From: Leucobacter chironomi DSM 19883
GTDB lineage: Bacteria; Actinomycetota; Actinomycetes; Actinomycetales; Microbacteriaceae
Assembly (NCBI RefSeq): GCF_000421845.1
Contig: NZ_ATXU01000013.1
Coordinates: 1-53,259 of the forward strand
Direction of reading: 5' to 3'
Length of the DNA stretch: 53,259 bases
The notes beneath the pieces are model-generated. The model did not search any database. It worked only from the letters and a program-made list of their open reading frames with translations, and was not told the origin of the DNA. The position numbers were made by a program, and so were the translations under genes. Positions 25,136 through 33,922 of this stretch are shown piece by piece (within the stretch, counting starts at the first letter, position 1; each line of letters starts with the position of its first letter).

Positions 25136-25862
25136 CGCGCAGCGCACGCACGATCCCGTACGCGATGAGACCCTGCCCGAGCGTGTAGGTGAGCATCACC
25201 GCGCCGCTCGTCCAGTCAGGCATCATCTCGGGTATGAAGATGCGGAACGAGAGGATCGCATCCGACACGAGGAACCAGGCCCCGCCCCAGGCCACGATCG
25301 GTCCGAAGCGCGATGCCATCGCCGCCGTACCGGCGAGCAGCAGCCCGTACCCCATCACGGGCACGGTGAGGGCGCCGGTGCGCGGGATGAGCACCACGAT
25401 GAGCACCGCGTACGCCAGCGCGTACACCGCAGCCCACGCGGGCAGACGGTGCCGGGCGACGCCCCGCGCCCGCCACATCAGCAGCAGGTAGCCCACGTGG
25501 GCGAGCCCGAAGCAGAGCAGCATCATGGGCAGCTCGTCGTCGAACATCGGGAAGAAAGTGGCGGCGCCGTCGCCGAGCCACGAGAACAGGATCGCGGCCA
25601 CCAGCAACGCGATCGCCCCGGGAGCGCCGCGCGGCGCACTCGGAGCGCCCGAGCCGGAACCCGACCCGCCGGGCGCGGAAGCCGCGGCCCCGGCGCCCGC
25701 GGGCACCGCCGCCGCCCAGAGCACGGCGAGCGCCAGCGCCGGCATCAGGGCGAGCTTGCTGGGCGGGGCGAACGAGCTGCCCGCGAAGAGCGCGACGACG
25801 TGCACGACGGAGATCGCCGCGTACGGCAGGAATGGAATGAGGAAGCGGATCCGCGATCCCAT
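25095..25862 (-). CDS. YhhN/TMEM86 family membrane protein
   Basis: A 255-residue polytopic protein with about eight hydrophobic helices. The SWLGDGAATFF motif and the late GAWFLVSDAILSFRIF motif are those of the YhhN family, whose vertebrate members are lysoplasmalogenases; bacterial activity is not assured. A Gly/Ser/Ala/Pro loop of about 30 residues (55-83) separates the second and third helices and is longer than usual. Convergent with the Nudix-NYN gene. Confidence 0.85.
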   Translation of the reverse strand: MGSRIRFLIPFLPYAAISVVHVVALFAGSSFAPPSKLALMPALALAVLWAAAVPAGAGAAASAPGGSGSGSGAPSAPRGAPGAIALLVAAILFSWLGDGAATFFPMFDDELPMMLLCFGLAHVGYLLLMWRARGVARHRLPAWAAVYALAYAVLIVVLIPRTGALTVPVMGYGLLLAGTAAMASRFGPIVAWGGAWFLVSDAILSFRIFIPEMMPDWTSGAVMLTYTLGQGLIAYGIVRALRVRSPKRSDPRETA

Positions 25863-25889
25863 GTGCGCCTCTCGCGCCCGGCCGGGGCC

Positions 25890-26360
25890 TCAGCCCTCGA
25901 CCAGGATCCCGTCTTCGTCGCACCACACCGTCGCACCGGGCTGGAACACGACCCCGCCGATCTCGACGGGCACGTCGGTCTCGCCCTCACCGGTCTTGGT
26001 GGACTTGGCGGGGTTCGAGCCGAGGGCCTTCACACCGAGCGGCAGGGTGCCGAGGGCGACGCGGTCGCGGATCGCACCGTGCACGATGAGACCGGCCCAG
26101 CCGTTGTCGACCGCGAGGCTGCCGATCACGTCGCCCACGAGCGCGGTCTCGAGCGAACCGCCGCCGTCGATCACGAGCACTGCGCCGTCGCCGGGCGAGG
26201 AGAGCAGCGCCTTGAGGCGGGCGTTGTCCTGGAAGCAGCGCACGGTGCGCACCGGACCCGTGAAGCCGCTGAGCCCGCCAATGTTCTGGAACTGCAACGA
26301 CACCGATCGCAGTTCGTCGCCCCGTTCGTCGTACAGGTCTGCGGTGCTGATCTGAGCCAT
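25890..26360 (-). CDS. rraA: RraA-family protein
   Basis: A 156-residue protein of the RraA/DMKMT-like fold, covering the usual full length. Key stretches are [39 protein letters not shown] and the [17 protein letters not shown] motif with the GAIRD segment. Members either bind RNase E or act as metal-dependent 4-hydroxy-4-methyl-2-oxoglutarate/oxaloacetate aldolases; sequence alone does not separate these. GGAGGAGCCGGC precedes ATG 26360, and a TAGCGT -10 lies at 26411-26416 on the minus strand. It diverges from the TetR gene. Confidence 0.88.
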   Translation of the reverse strand: MAQISTADLYDERGDELRSVSLQFQNIGGLSGFTGPVRTVRCFQDNARLKALLSSPGDGAVLVIDGGGSLETALVGDVIGSLAVDNGWAGLIVHGAIRDRVALGTLPLGVKALGSNPAKSTKTGEGETDVPVEIGGVVFQPGATVWCDEDGILVEG

Positions 26361-26447
26361 GCCGGCTCCTCCCCTTCGATGCGCGACCCAGCGGTCGCTT
26401 CGTACGTTCCACGCTACCGGCAGCCTCGGACATTTGGGCGAGGCTGC

Positions 26448-26469
26448 GCGCAACTCCGCAAAGTTGCGC
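26448..26469. promoter_or_regulatory. Palindrome in the rraA-tetR divergent region
   Basis: GCGCAACT and AGTTGCGC form a perfect 8-bp inverted repeat with a six-base spacer. It contains the likely -35 (TTGCGC) of the TetR promoter and could be a second operator or a hairpin. Confidence 0.5.
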
Positions 26470-26484
26470 AACAGAACGAAACTC

Positions 26485-26506
26485 CTGTACAAAAGTACAT
26501 GTACAG
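26485..26506. promoter_or_regulatory. TetR operator overlapping its own -10
   Basis: CTGTAC-AAAA-GTACAT-GTACAG spans 22 bp with three TGTAC-type half-sites and 6-bp outer arms. It sits 26 bp before ATG 26533 and covers the expected -10, so binding of the TetR protein would block its own transcription and probably that of the MFS pump. Confidence 0.7.
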
Positions 26507-26532
26507 ATGTCCATGAGCGAGGGGAGGATCCG

Positions 26533-27132
26533 ATGAGCGACACCGTCACGGAGTCTCCCGTGCCCGGACGCCGCGACCCCGCGGGCCGCCGCCGAGCGAT
26601 TCTCACTGCGGCCACCGAGATCGTCGTCGAACAGGGCCCGGCCGCACTCACCCACCGCGCCATCGCGACGCGCGCCGGCGTCTCCCTCGGCTCCACCACG
26701 CAGTACTTCGCCTCCATCGACGAGCTGCGCGAGACGGCGCTGCAGCAGCTCGCCGACGAGATCGACACCTCGCTCACCCAGCTCGAGCCGCTGCTCGCGG
26801 GCTTCGCGCAGAACCCCGCACCGGCCATCTCGGAGATCCACGATTTCCTCCGCGACCCGCGCGCGGTGCACGCCGACGTCGCCCTCATGAGCACGGGCAC
26901 CACCGACCCACGCATGCGCGCCCTCGCGCAGCGCTGGACCGACCGGGTGATCGACATGCTCGCGGTGCACATCGGCCGCGAGCGCGCCACCGCCATCGCC
27001 GTCTATCTCGACGGGGCCACGATCCACGCCGCTCTCCACGACGCGCCGCTCGATCGAGACCACCTCGAACGGATCATCCTCGCGCTGTGCGCGATGCCGG
27101 ATCCGGCGGAACCCGCCACGCCGCACGTCTAG
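26533..27132 (+). CDS. TetR-family transcriptional regulator
   Basis: A 199-residue TetR-type repressor. The HTH is [16 protein letters not shown], then [20 protein letters not shown] and [12 protein letters not shown], the classic helices 1-4. The rest is an alpha-helical ligand domain of normal length. ATG 26533 has GGGGAGGAT upstream. The 22-bp palindrome before it is the likely operator, and the MFS exporter 155 bp downstream the likely target, as in drug-responsive TetR/pump pairs. Confidence 0.92.
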   Translation: MSDTVTESPVPGRRDPAGRRRAILTAATEIVVEQGPAALTHRAIATRAGVSLGSTTQYFASIDELRETALQQLADEIDTSLTQLEPLLAGFAQNPAPAISEIHDFLRDPRAVHADVALMSTGTTDPRMRALAQRWTDRVIDMLAVHIGRERATAIAVYLDGATIHAALHDAPLDRDHLERIILALCAMPDPAEPATPHV

Positions 27133-27287
27133 CGGCCCGATCCGGCACCCGGCCCCAGGCCCGCCCCGCTTCGCCCGGCCCACGCACCGAACCATCGGCA
27201 GCGGCCCGCGATCCGCCACCCGGCCGCAGCCTCGGAGCACCCTCCCCACGAACCGACCACCCGACCGACGAACACGAAAGCGAACCC

Positions 27288-28835
27288 ATGTCCACCCCCG
27301 CCCCCGTCACGTCCGCACCGTCGCCGCTCAGCCGCTCGCGCCGCTGGGCCGCCGTCGCCGTGCTCACCGCGAGCCTGCTCGTCATCACGATGGACATGAC
27401 GATCCTCAACATCGCACTGCCCGAGATGGCCGCCGAGCTGCACCCCACCTCCGATCAGCAGTTGTGGATCATCGACGTCTACTCCCTTGTGCTCGCGGGC
27501 CTGCTCGTCTCCTTCGCGGCGATCGCCGACCGCTGGGGCCGCAAGCGCATGCTGCTCACGGGCTACGCGATCTTCGGCGGCGCCTCGCTGCTCGTGCTGC
27601 TCGCGAACAGCGCCGAGTCGGTCATCGCGATCCGCGCACTGCTCGGCGTCGGCGGCGCCATGATCATGCCGATCACGCTGTCGCTGATCCGCGTCATCTT
27701 CACCGATCCGAAGGAGCGAGCGACAGCGCTCAGCATCTGGGCGGCCGTGTCGGGTCTCGGCGCGGCGGTAGGCCCGCTCGTGGGCGGACTGCTGCTCGAG
27801 CACTTCTCGTGGCACGCGGCGTTCCTCATCAACGTGCCGCTCATGATCGCGGGCGTGATCGCCGGCATCCTGATCCTGCCGGAGTCGCGGGTGCCGCACC
27901 CCGGCCGCTGGGACGCTCTCGCGGCCGCGCTCTCGCTCGCGGGCATGACCCTCGTGGTGTGGGCGGTGAAGACCTTCGGCAAGGAGGCGAGCTTCCTCGT
28001 GCCCGAGGCGCTCGTGGCGTTCGCCGCCGGCGCCGCGCTGCTGGCCTGGTTCATCGTGCGCTGCGTGCGCAGCGACTCGCCGCTGCTCGAACTGCGTCTC
28101 TTCCGCAACCGCGAGTTCTCCGCGGGCATCGTCGCCGCACTCGGGTCGATGTTCGCGATGGCGGCTGCTCTGCTGCTCATCGCGCAATGGATCCAGCTCG
28201 TCGACGGTGCGACACCGGTCGAAGCGGGGGTGCGCCTGTTCCCCATCGCGATCGCCGGTGCCATCGCATCACTCGCGGCTCCCCCGCTCGCCCGCGTCTT
28301 CGGCGCCCGCGCGGTGCTCGCAGGCGGGGTCGCCCTGGCCGGCGTGGGCATGCTCGTCATCGCGCTGCAGCCGGGCACGCTGTCGACCCTCACGGTGCTG
28401 ATCGCGCTGACGCTGGTGGGCGCCGGCACGGGCTCGCTCGCGATCGGATCGGCCATGATCATGCACGGCTCCCCCGAGGAGAAGGCGGGCAACGCCGGCG
28501 CGCTCGAGGAGACCTCGTACGAGCTCGGCGCCGTGCTCGGCGTCGCGATCCTGGGCAGCATCTCCGCGCTCATGTACCGGGCCGAACTCGTCGCGAGCGG
28601 CGCCCTCGCGGGGCTCGACGCGAAGCTGAGCGCGCAGGCCGAGGCATCGCTCGGCGCCGCGGTGGCGATCGCCGATGAGGCCGGGATCCCGGCGCTCGCC
28701 CACGAGGCCGGTGTGGCGTTCACCCACTCGCTGCAGGCGACGGGGATCACCGGCGGGATCATCATGCTCGCGGTCGCCGCGGCCGTGTTCGTGATGACGC
28801 CCAAGGGCACCGACGTCTCGGCCGCGTCCCACTGA
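27288..28835 (+). CDS. MFS drug exporter, DHA2 (14-helix) type
   Basis: A 515-residue transporter of the QacA/EmrB-like DHA2 subfamily. It starts TASLLVITMDMTILNIALPEM with the D of MDMTI in helix 1, has the motif A segment ADRWGRKRMLL, motif C GLGAAVGPLVGG in helix 5, and 14 predicted helices. These pumps use the proton gradient to export hydrophobic or cationic drugs. ATG 27288 has GAAAGCGA, a weak ribosome binding site. It follows its presumed TetR regulator. Confidence 0.92.
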   Translation: MSTPAPVTSAPSPLSRSRRWAAVAVLTASLLVITMDMTILNIALPEMAAELHPTSDQQLWIIDVYSLVLAGLLVSFAAIADRWGRKRMLLTGYAIFGGASLLVLLANSAESVIAIRALLGVGGAMIMPITLSLIRVIFTDPKERATALSIWAAVSGLGAAVGPLVGGLLLEHFSWHAAFLINVPLMIAGVIAGILILPESRVPHPGRWDALAAALSLAGMTLVVWAVKTFGKEASFLVPEALVAFAAGAALLAWFIVRCVRSDSPLLELRLFRNREFSAGIVAALGSMFAMAAALLLIAQWIQLVDGATPVEAGVRLFPIAIAGAIASLAAPPLARVFGARAVLAGGVALAGVGMLVIALQPGTLSTLTVLIALTLVGAGTGSLAIGSAMIMHGSPEEKAGNAGALEETSYELGAVLGVAILGSISALMYRAELVASGALAGLDAKLSAQAEASLGAAVAIADEAGIPALAHEAGVAFTHSLQATGITGGIIMLAVAAAVFVMTPKGTDVSAASH

Positions 28836-28859
28836 GCGGTTCCGCGCTCGGGCGCGGAC

Positions 28860-28890
28860 CCCGGGTGCCACCCCGAGGGTGGTACCCGGG
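28860..28890. terminator. GC-rich hairpin after the MFS gene
   Basis: Two 14-base arms (28860-28873 and 28877-28890) pair with a single G-U and a 3-base loop CGA. There is no T-run. It lies 24 bp past the MFS stop and fits a tail-less actinobacterial terminator; an operator for the next gene is possible. Confidence 0.55.
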
Positions 28891-28991
28891 TACGAGCGGG
28901 TCGATACCTAGGCAGGACGCGCGGGTCGGGGCTGCGGACGTAGCGTGGAAGCATCATCGAAACACCGGCTTCTCCCGAAAGGATCCGCACC

Positions 28992-29345
28992 ATGAGCACC
29001 ACCGCCATCCACCCCGACACCACCACCGAGTTCACCGCCCAGCCCCAGCAGGCCGAGCAGGTTCAGCAGCCCCAGCCGGCGGTCGGCGACAACTCCCGCG
29101 CCTTCGCGATCACGAGCTTCGTGCTCGGCATCGCCTCCGTGGTGAGCGGTTGGACCTTCATCGCCCCGATCACCGGTCTGATCCTCGGCGTGCTCGCGCT
29201 GCGCCGCAACACGAGCGAGCGCACCCTGGCGCTCTGGGGCGTGTGGCTCAACGCCGCGATGCTGGCGCTCACCGCGCTCGCCGTGCTGGTGGTCGTCACG
29301 CTGCTCGGCTTCGGGCTGCTCACCATCCCCTTCATGGCCGCCTGA
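28992..29345 (+). CDS. DUF4190 domain membrane protein
   Basis: A 117-residue protein. A Gln/Pro-rich N-terminus (1-35) precedes the DUF4190-like core with two hydrophobic segments (about 37-63 and 75-103), including FAITSFVLGIASVV and ITGLILGVLALRRN. Function of this actinobacterial family is unknown. AAAGGA precedes ATG 28992 and TAGCGT at 28941-28946 is a plausible -10. Confidence 0.82.
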   Translation: MSTTAIHPDTTTEFTAQPQQAEQVQQPQPAVGDNSRAFAITSFVLGIASVVSGWTFIAPITGLILGVLALRRNTSERTLALWGVWLNAAMLALTALAVLVVVTLLGFGLLTIPFMAA

Positions 29346-29381
29346 GCCGCGTGAGCGGCCCGATCGGCCGCAATGCCTGGG

Positions 29382-29436
29382 ACGACTGCGCGCCCGGTGC
29401 GATCTCCACTCGAGATCGCACCGGGCGCGCAGTCGT
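29382..29436. terminator. Perfect 25-bp inverted repeat, bidirectional terminator
   Basis: Arms 29382-29406 and 29412-29436 are exactly complementary over 25 bases around the loop CACTC. The repeat sits between the convergent DUF4190 and DUF817 genes, three bases from the DUF817 stop, so it can end both transcripts. It is longer than an ordinary terminator needs to be. Confidence 0.75.
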
Positions 29437-29438
29437 GT

Positions 29439-30353
29439 TCAGAGCGTCACCCGGCGCCCCGGCCCCAGCCGCCCCACCCGCTCTTCGGCCGACGGATCGG
29501 GCGTTCGGGGCGGGTACACCCACGTCACCATCACCACAGAGATGATCATCAGCAAGAACCAGGCGATGAGCTTCTGCGGCGACACAAGCTCCCAGCCGCC
29601 CTGCTGATGGGGGTAGAGCCACGCCCCGCCCCAGGTCGCGACATTCTCGGCAATCCAGATGAAGAGCGCCACTCCGGCGAACACCAGCAGCAGCGGCACG
29701 CGCATCGTGGTCCGCCACACCCGGAAGTGCATGACGGTGCGCCCCCAGAGCAGCACCACGACGGCGAGCAGCACCCACCGCAGATCGGTGACGAAGTGGT
29801 GCGAGAAGAAGTTGATGTAGATGGCGGCTGCGACGATGGTCGTCAGCCAAACGCGCGGGTACCGCGCGAAACGCAGCTCGTGCAGCCGAGTGACGCGCAC
29901 CATGTACGAGCCGACCGCCGCGTACATGAAACCGCTGAAGAGGGGCACAGCGCCGATACGCAGCACCCCATCGGCCTCGTAGGCCCAGGATCCGACGTCG
30001 GTCTTGAAGAGCTCCATCAGCGTCCCGGCCACGTGGAACAGCACGATCACCCACAGCTCGCGCCCGCTCTCCAGTTTGAAGCCGAGCATGCCGATCTGGA
30101 TCAGCACCGCGGCGATCGTGAGCGCATCGTTGCGCGCCAGCGTCGCGTCGTCGGGATACCACAAGCGAGCCGCCACGATCGCGACGAGCAGCAGCGCACC
30201 GAACACGCACGCCCACGCCTGCTTGAGCAGGAACACCGCGCACTCGATTGCGACGGCGCGCGCCCCGCTTTCCGGTTTTCGCGCCAGCCACCGGTGGGCG
30301 GCCCGGTCGATCTTCAGCTCGAGGGGCGTGAACTCTCTGGGGCCTGCGGTCAT
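29439..30353 (-). CDS. DUF817 family membrane protein
   Basis: A 304-residue polytopic protein with eight or more hydrophobic helices. The segments LESGRELWVIVLFHVAGTLMELFK (split by a polar turn), EADGVLRIGAVPLFSGFMYAAVGSY and IAWFLLMIISVVMVTWVYPP are features of DUF817. The Glu and His-rich loop residues may bind metal, but the function is unknown. The start at ATG 30353 is leaderless, with TAGCCT six bases before it. A typical length for the family. Confidence 0.88.
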   Translation of the reverse strand: MTAGPREFTPLELKIDRAAHRWLARKPESGARAVAIECAVFLLKQAWACVFGALLLVAIVAARLWYPDDATLARNDALTIAAVLIQIGMLGFKLESGRELWVIVLFHVAGTLMELFKTDVGSWAYEADGVLRIGAVPLFSGFMYAAVGSYMVRVTRLHELRFARYPRVWLTTIVAAAIYINFFSHHFVTDLRWVLLAVVVLLWGRTVMHFRVWRTTMRVPLLLVFAGVALFIWIAENVATWGGAWLYPHQQGGWELVSPQKLIAWFLLMIISVVMVTWVYPPRTPDPSAEERVGRLGPGRRVTL

Positions 30354-30359
30354 GATCCG

Positions 30360-30365
30360 AGGCTA
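30360..30365 (-). promoter_or_regulatory. -10 box of a leaderless transcript (DUF817)
   Basis: On the minus strand TAGCCT is followed by six bases and then ATG 30353, with no ribosome binding site between. Confidence 0.6.
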
Positions 30366-30402
30366 GCGGGAGCGATCCGGCGTCTGCTGGGATTGCAGCG
30401 CA

Positions 30403-30489
30403 CCGCAGTTCACGCAGTGGATCGCAGTTCAGTCGGAGGAATTCAGCCAAACGCTCCGCCTGAGCTGCGATCCACGACCTGAACTGCGG
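30403..30489. terminator. Long imperfect inverted repeat downstream of der
   Basis: Arms 30403-30432 and 30460-30489 pair over 30 bases with about five mismatches. The 27 bases between hold a second inverted pair, CGGAG/CTCCG. Each arm contains GCAGTTCA twice or its near copies. It lies 37 bp after the der stop and could terminate der or be a REP-like palindromic element. Confidence 0.55.
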
Positions 30490-30525
30490 GCCGGGCCGCA
30501 CCCTCGGGACGACGTCTGCATGCCC

Positions 30526-32079
30526 CTATCGGCGCTGTCGGCGCTCGCGGATCCGCATGTTGAGCACGATCGGGGTGCCCTCGAAGCCGTAGCGTTCGCG
30601 CAGGCGGCGCTGGATGAAGCGGCGGTAGCCGGGATCCAGGAAGCCCGAGGTGAAGAGCACGAAGGTGGGCGGACGGTTCTGCACCTGCGTGCCGAAGAGG
30701 ATGCGCGGCTGCTTACCGCCGCGCAGCGGGTGCGGGTGCTCCTGCACGAGCTCGGCCACGAAGGCGTTGAACTTGGCGGTCGGGATGCGGGTGTCCCACG
30801 ACTCCAGCGCCGCTTCGAGCGCGGGCACCAGCTTCTCGAGGTGCCGGCCGGTGCGCGCCGAGATGTTCACGCGGGGCGCCCAGTCGACGTGCGCGAGATC
30901 CTGCTCGATCTCACGCTCCAGATAGCGCCGACGATCGTCGTCGAGCAGATCCCACTTGTTGAACGCGAGCACGAGCGCGCGGCCCGACTCGAGCACGAGG
31001 TCGATGATGCGCAGATCCTGGTCGCTGATCTCCTGCGTCACGTCGATGAGCACGACCGCGACCTCGGCCTTCTCGAGCGCGGCCGCGGTGCGCAGCGAGG
31101 CGTAGAAGTCGGCGCCCTTCTGCAGGTGCACGCGACGGCGGATACCCGCCGTGTCGACGAAGGTCCAAACGCGGCCCGCGATCTCCACCTGCTCGTCGAC
31201 GGGATCGCGGGTGGTGCCCGAGAGCTCGTTGACGACCACGCGCTCTTCGCCGGCGGCCTTGTTCAGCAGGCTCGACTTGCCCACGTTGGGGCGGCCGAGC
31301 AGCGCGACGCGACGGGGGCCGGCGAGCTTGGGCTGCGCCACCGCCGACTCATCGGGCAGCGCATCGACCACGAGGTCGAGCAGATCGGCCACGCCGCGCC
31401 CGTGCAGGGCGGAGACGGGGTGCGGCTCGCCGAGGCCGAGCGACCACAGCTGGGCGACCTCGGGCTCCAGCACCGCGTCGTCGACCTTGTTGGCGACGAG
31501 GAAGACGGGCTTGTTGGTGCGGCGCAGCAGCTGCACCACACGCTCGTCGGTCGCGGTGGGTCCCACACGCGAGTCGACCACGAACATGACGACGTCGCAG
31601 AGCTCGATGGCGACCTCGGCCTGCAGCGCCACAGACGCGTCGATTCCCCGCGCGTCGGGCTCCCAGCCGCCGGTGTCGACGAGCGTGAATCGGGTGTCGA
31701 GCCACTCGGCCGCGTAGCTGACGCGGTCGCGGGTCACACCGGGCACATCTTCGACCACGGCCTCGCGGCGGCCGAGGATGCGGTTGACCAGCGCCGACTT
31801 GCCCACGTTCGGGCGGCCCACGATCGCGACGACGGGCAGCGCTTCGGCCAGCGGCTCGGAGAAGCCGAGGAACTCGCCGTCTTCGCCGATGATCGCGAGG
31901 TCGTCGTCTTCGAGGTCGAAGCCGTCGAGGTTCGAGCGCATGGCGCGCAGGCGCTCCTCGTCGGTGACGTCGCCGTCGAAGTCGTCGCCGACGATGATCT
32001 CGTCTTCGGCCACGGCCGAGGCGTCGAACACCTCGGTCTCGCCGGGTTCGCCTGCCGCGCCGGGAATCTGCTCGTTCAT
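30526..32079 (-). CDS. der: Ribosome-associated GTPase Der (EngA)
   Basis: Der matures the 50S subunit. The 517-residue protein has two GTPase domains in tandem, with P-loops [11 protein letters not shown] (about residue 90) and [11 protein letters not shown] (about 262), G3 DTGGW and DTAGI, and G4 NKVD and NKWD, then a KH-like C-terminal domain. An acidic N-terminal extension of about 80 residues is an actinobacterial feature. ATG 32079 overlaps the cmk stop by one base (TGATG). Confidence 0.96.
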   Translation of the reverse strand: MNEQIPGAAGEPGETEVFDASAVAEDEIIVGDDFDGDVTDEERLRAMRSNLDGFDLEDDDLAIIGEDGEFLGFSEPLAEALPVVAIVGRPNVGKSALVNRILGRREAVVEDVPGVTRDRVSYAAEWLDTRFTLVDTGGWEPDARGIDASVALQAEVAIELCDVVMFVVDSRVGPTATDERVVQLLRRTNKPVFLVANKVDDAVLEPEVAQLWSLGLGEPHPVSALHGRGVADLLDLVVDALPDESAVAQPKLAGPRRVALLGRPNVGKSSLLNKAAGEERVVVNELSGTTRDPVDEQVEIAGRVWTFVDTAGIRRRVHLQKGADFYASLRTAAALEKAEVAVVLIDVTQEISDQDLRIIDLVLESGRALVLAFNKWDLLDDDRRRYLEREIEQDLAHVDWAPRVNISARTGRHLEKLVPALEAALESWDTRIPTAKFNAFVAELVQEHPHPLRGGKQPRILFGTQVQNRPPTFVLFTSGFLDPGYRRFIQRRLRERYGFEGTPIVLNMRIRERRQRR

Positions 32080-32849
32080 CACTTGCTCTCTTCTGCGACG
32101 CTCGGCGTCGCTCGTACGATATCGACCACAGCCTGCACCGACTGCTCGAAGTTGAGGTCGCTCGTATCCACGAGCGTCACCCCCGGTGCGGGGGCGAAGA
32201 AGTCGACCACGAGCGCGTCCTTCGCGTCGCGGGCGACGATGTCGGCGAGCACCTGCTCGTGCGACATGCCGGGGAGCTCGCCGGCCCGGCGCTGAGCGCG
32301 CACCTCGGGCGAGGCGGTCATCAGGATGCGCACGGGCGCCTCCGGTGCGACGACGGTGGTGATGTCGCGCCCCTCGATCACCACGCCGGGCAGCCCCGAC
32401 TCGGCGACGATGCGCCGGAACATCTCGTTCAGCCGCTCGCGCACGGCGGGGTGCTTCGAGACGCGGCTCACCTGCCCGCTCACTGCGGGGTCGCGGATCT
32501 CGGCGGTGACGTCGACGGGCTCGCCGGCTGCGCCGCCCTCGGCCGCCGGCAGTGCCACGGTGACCCACTGCTCGCCCCGCAGGGTGATGGTGAAGCCCCA
32601 GCCGGCGAGCACCGCGAGCACCGCTCGCTCGTCGTCGAGGTCGATGCCGGAGCGCAGTGCCGCCCAAGCGAGCGAGCGGTAGGCGGCACCGGTGTCGAGG
32701 ATGCCGAATGCGAGGCGGTCGGCCGCCGCGCGCGACACGCTGGACTTGCCGCTGCCGGCGGGTCCGTCGATCGCGACCAGCAGCGGCGCGACGGCGTCGG
32801 CAGGCGCACCGGCAGCGTGCTTCGCAGCGTTGTTCACAGCGTCCTCCAT
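32079..32849 (-). CDS. cmk: Cytidylate kinase
   Basis: Transfers phosphate from ATP to CMP/dCMP. The 256-residue protein has the P-loop [25 protein letters not shown], the [10 protein letters not shown] segment and a lid region [11 protein letters not shown]. An actinobacterial-length enzyme. ATG 32849 overlaps the 3' end of tyrA by 16 bp. The tyrA-cmk-der order is conserved in Microbacteriaceae and relatives. Confidence 0.95.
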   Translation of the reverse strand: MEDAVNNAAKHAAGAPADAVAPLLVAIDGPAGSGKSSVSRAAADRLAFGILDTGAAYRSLAWAALRSGIDLDDERAVLAVLAGWGFTITLRGEQWVTVALPAAEGGAAGEPVDVTAEIRDPAVSGQVSRVSKHPAVRERLNEMFRRIVAESGLPGVVIEGRDITTVVAPEAPVRILMTASPEVRAQRRAGELPGMSHEQVLADIVARDAKDALVVDFFAPAPGVTLVDTSDLNFEQSVQAVVDIVRATPSVAEESK

Positions 32850-33922
32850 CCGCGTTCGGCGAGCCCCTCGACCGCGCGCTCGGCCACCTCCGGCAGCACC
32901 GCGATCTCCGCGAACCCGATCTGCGCGCCCGGCGAGTGCTCAAGGCGCAAGTCTTCCATGTTAATGCCCAGTTCTCCGAGTTCGGTGAGCAGGCGCGCGA
33001 TCTGCCCCGGCCGGTCGTCGACGAGCACGGTGAGCGTGGTGAAGCGCTCGGAGGATCCGTGCTTGCCGGGGATGCGCTCGACGCCGCGATTGCCCGCTGA
33101 GAGCAAGTCGGCGATGCGCCGCTTCGCGCCCGCCTGCGAGGGATCGCGCAGCGCCTCGGTGAAAGCGGAGATGTCTGCGGCGAGCGCGTCGAGCAGTTCG
33201 ACCACCGGCTCGCGGTTCGCGCCGAGGATCTGCACCCACAGCTCGGGGTCGCTCGACGCGATGCGGGTGGTGTCTCGCAGCCCGGCGCCGGCCAGCCCGA
33301 TCGCCTGCTCGGTCGCCGGTACGAGGCGCGCGGCCAGCAGGCTCGACATCACCTGCGGCAGATGCGAGACGAGCCCCACCGAGCGGTCGTGCTCCTCGGG
33401 GGTCATCTCGATGAGCACGGCCCCGAGGTCGAGCGCGACCGCTTCGACGAGCGCGAGCGCTTCGGCCGGGGTCTCGTGGTCTCGGCAGACGACCCAGGGG
33501 CGGGCGGTGAAGAGGTCGGCGCGCGCCATGATCGCGCCGCCGCGCTCACGCCCGGCCATGGGGTGCGAGCCGACGTAGTTGGTGAGGTCGATGCCGCGAC
33601 GGGTGAGTTCGAGGAAGGGCGCCAGCTTGACGCTCGCCACATCGGTGACGACGGCGTCGGGGTACTGGGCGAGCGCGCGCTCGACCACGTCGGCGGTGAC
33701 GTCGGGCGGTGTCGCCACGACGACGAGCGCGGGTGCCGGATCATCGGCGGTGCGCACGCGCCCGGCCCCGTAGTCGGCGGCGAGCGCGACCGTGGTGGGC
33801 GACAGGTCTTCGAGGGTCACGTCGACGCCGTGCTCGCGCAGGCCGAGACCGACGCTCGCCCCGAGCAGCCCGGCCCCGATGATGTGCACGGTTCCTCGCG
33901 TGCGCGCCTGCAACTCGTTCAC
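32834..33922 (-). CDS. tyrA: Prephenate dehydrogenase
   Basis: Converts prephenate to 4-hydroxyphenylpyruvate for tyrosine. The 362-residue protein has a Rossmann start, [16 protein letters not shown], the [11 protein letters not shown] motif, and a helical dimerisation region ([22 protein letters not shown]). Residues 285-360 form an ACT domain ([19 protein letters not shown]), a site for feedback control. It overlaps the pseudouridine synthase stop by four bases. Confidence 0.94.
   Translation of the reverse strand: MNELQARTRGTVHIIGAGLLGASVGLGLREHGVDVTLEDLSPTTVALAADYGAGRVRTADDPAPALVVVATPPDVTADVVERALAQYPDAVVTDVASVKLAPFLELTRRGIDLTNYVGSHPMAGRERGGAIMARADLFTARPWVVCRDHETPAEALALVEAVALDLGAVLIEMTPEEHDRSVGLVSHLPQVMSSLLAARLVPATEQAIGLAGAGLRDTTRIASSDPELWVQILGANREPVVELLDALAADISAFTEALRDPSQAGAKRRIADLLSAGNRGVERIPGKHGSSERFTTLTVLVDDRPGQIARLLTELGELGINMEDLRLEHSPGAQIGFAEIAVLPEVAERAVEGLAERGWRTL

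Noticed and set aside
29332..30501. 389-residue minus-strand frame
   Set aside because: It is a shadow of the DUF817 gene, which has clear membrane helices in the other frame.
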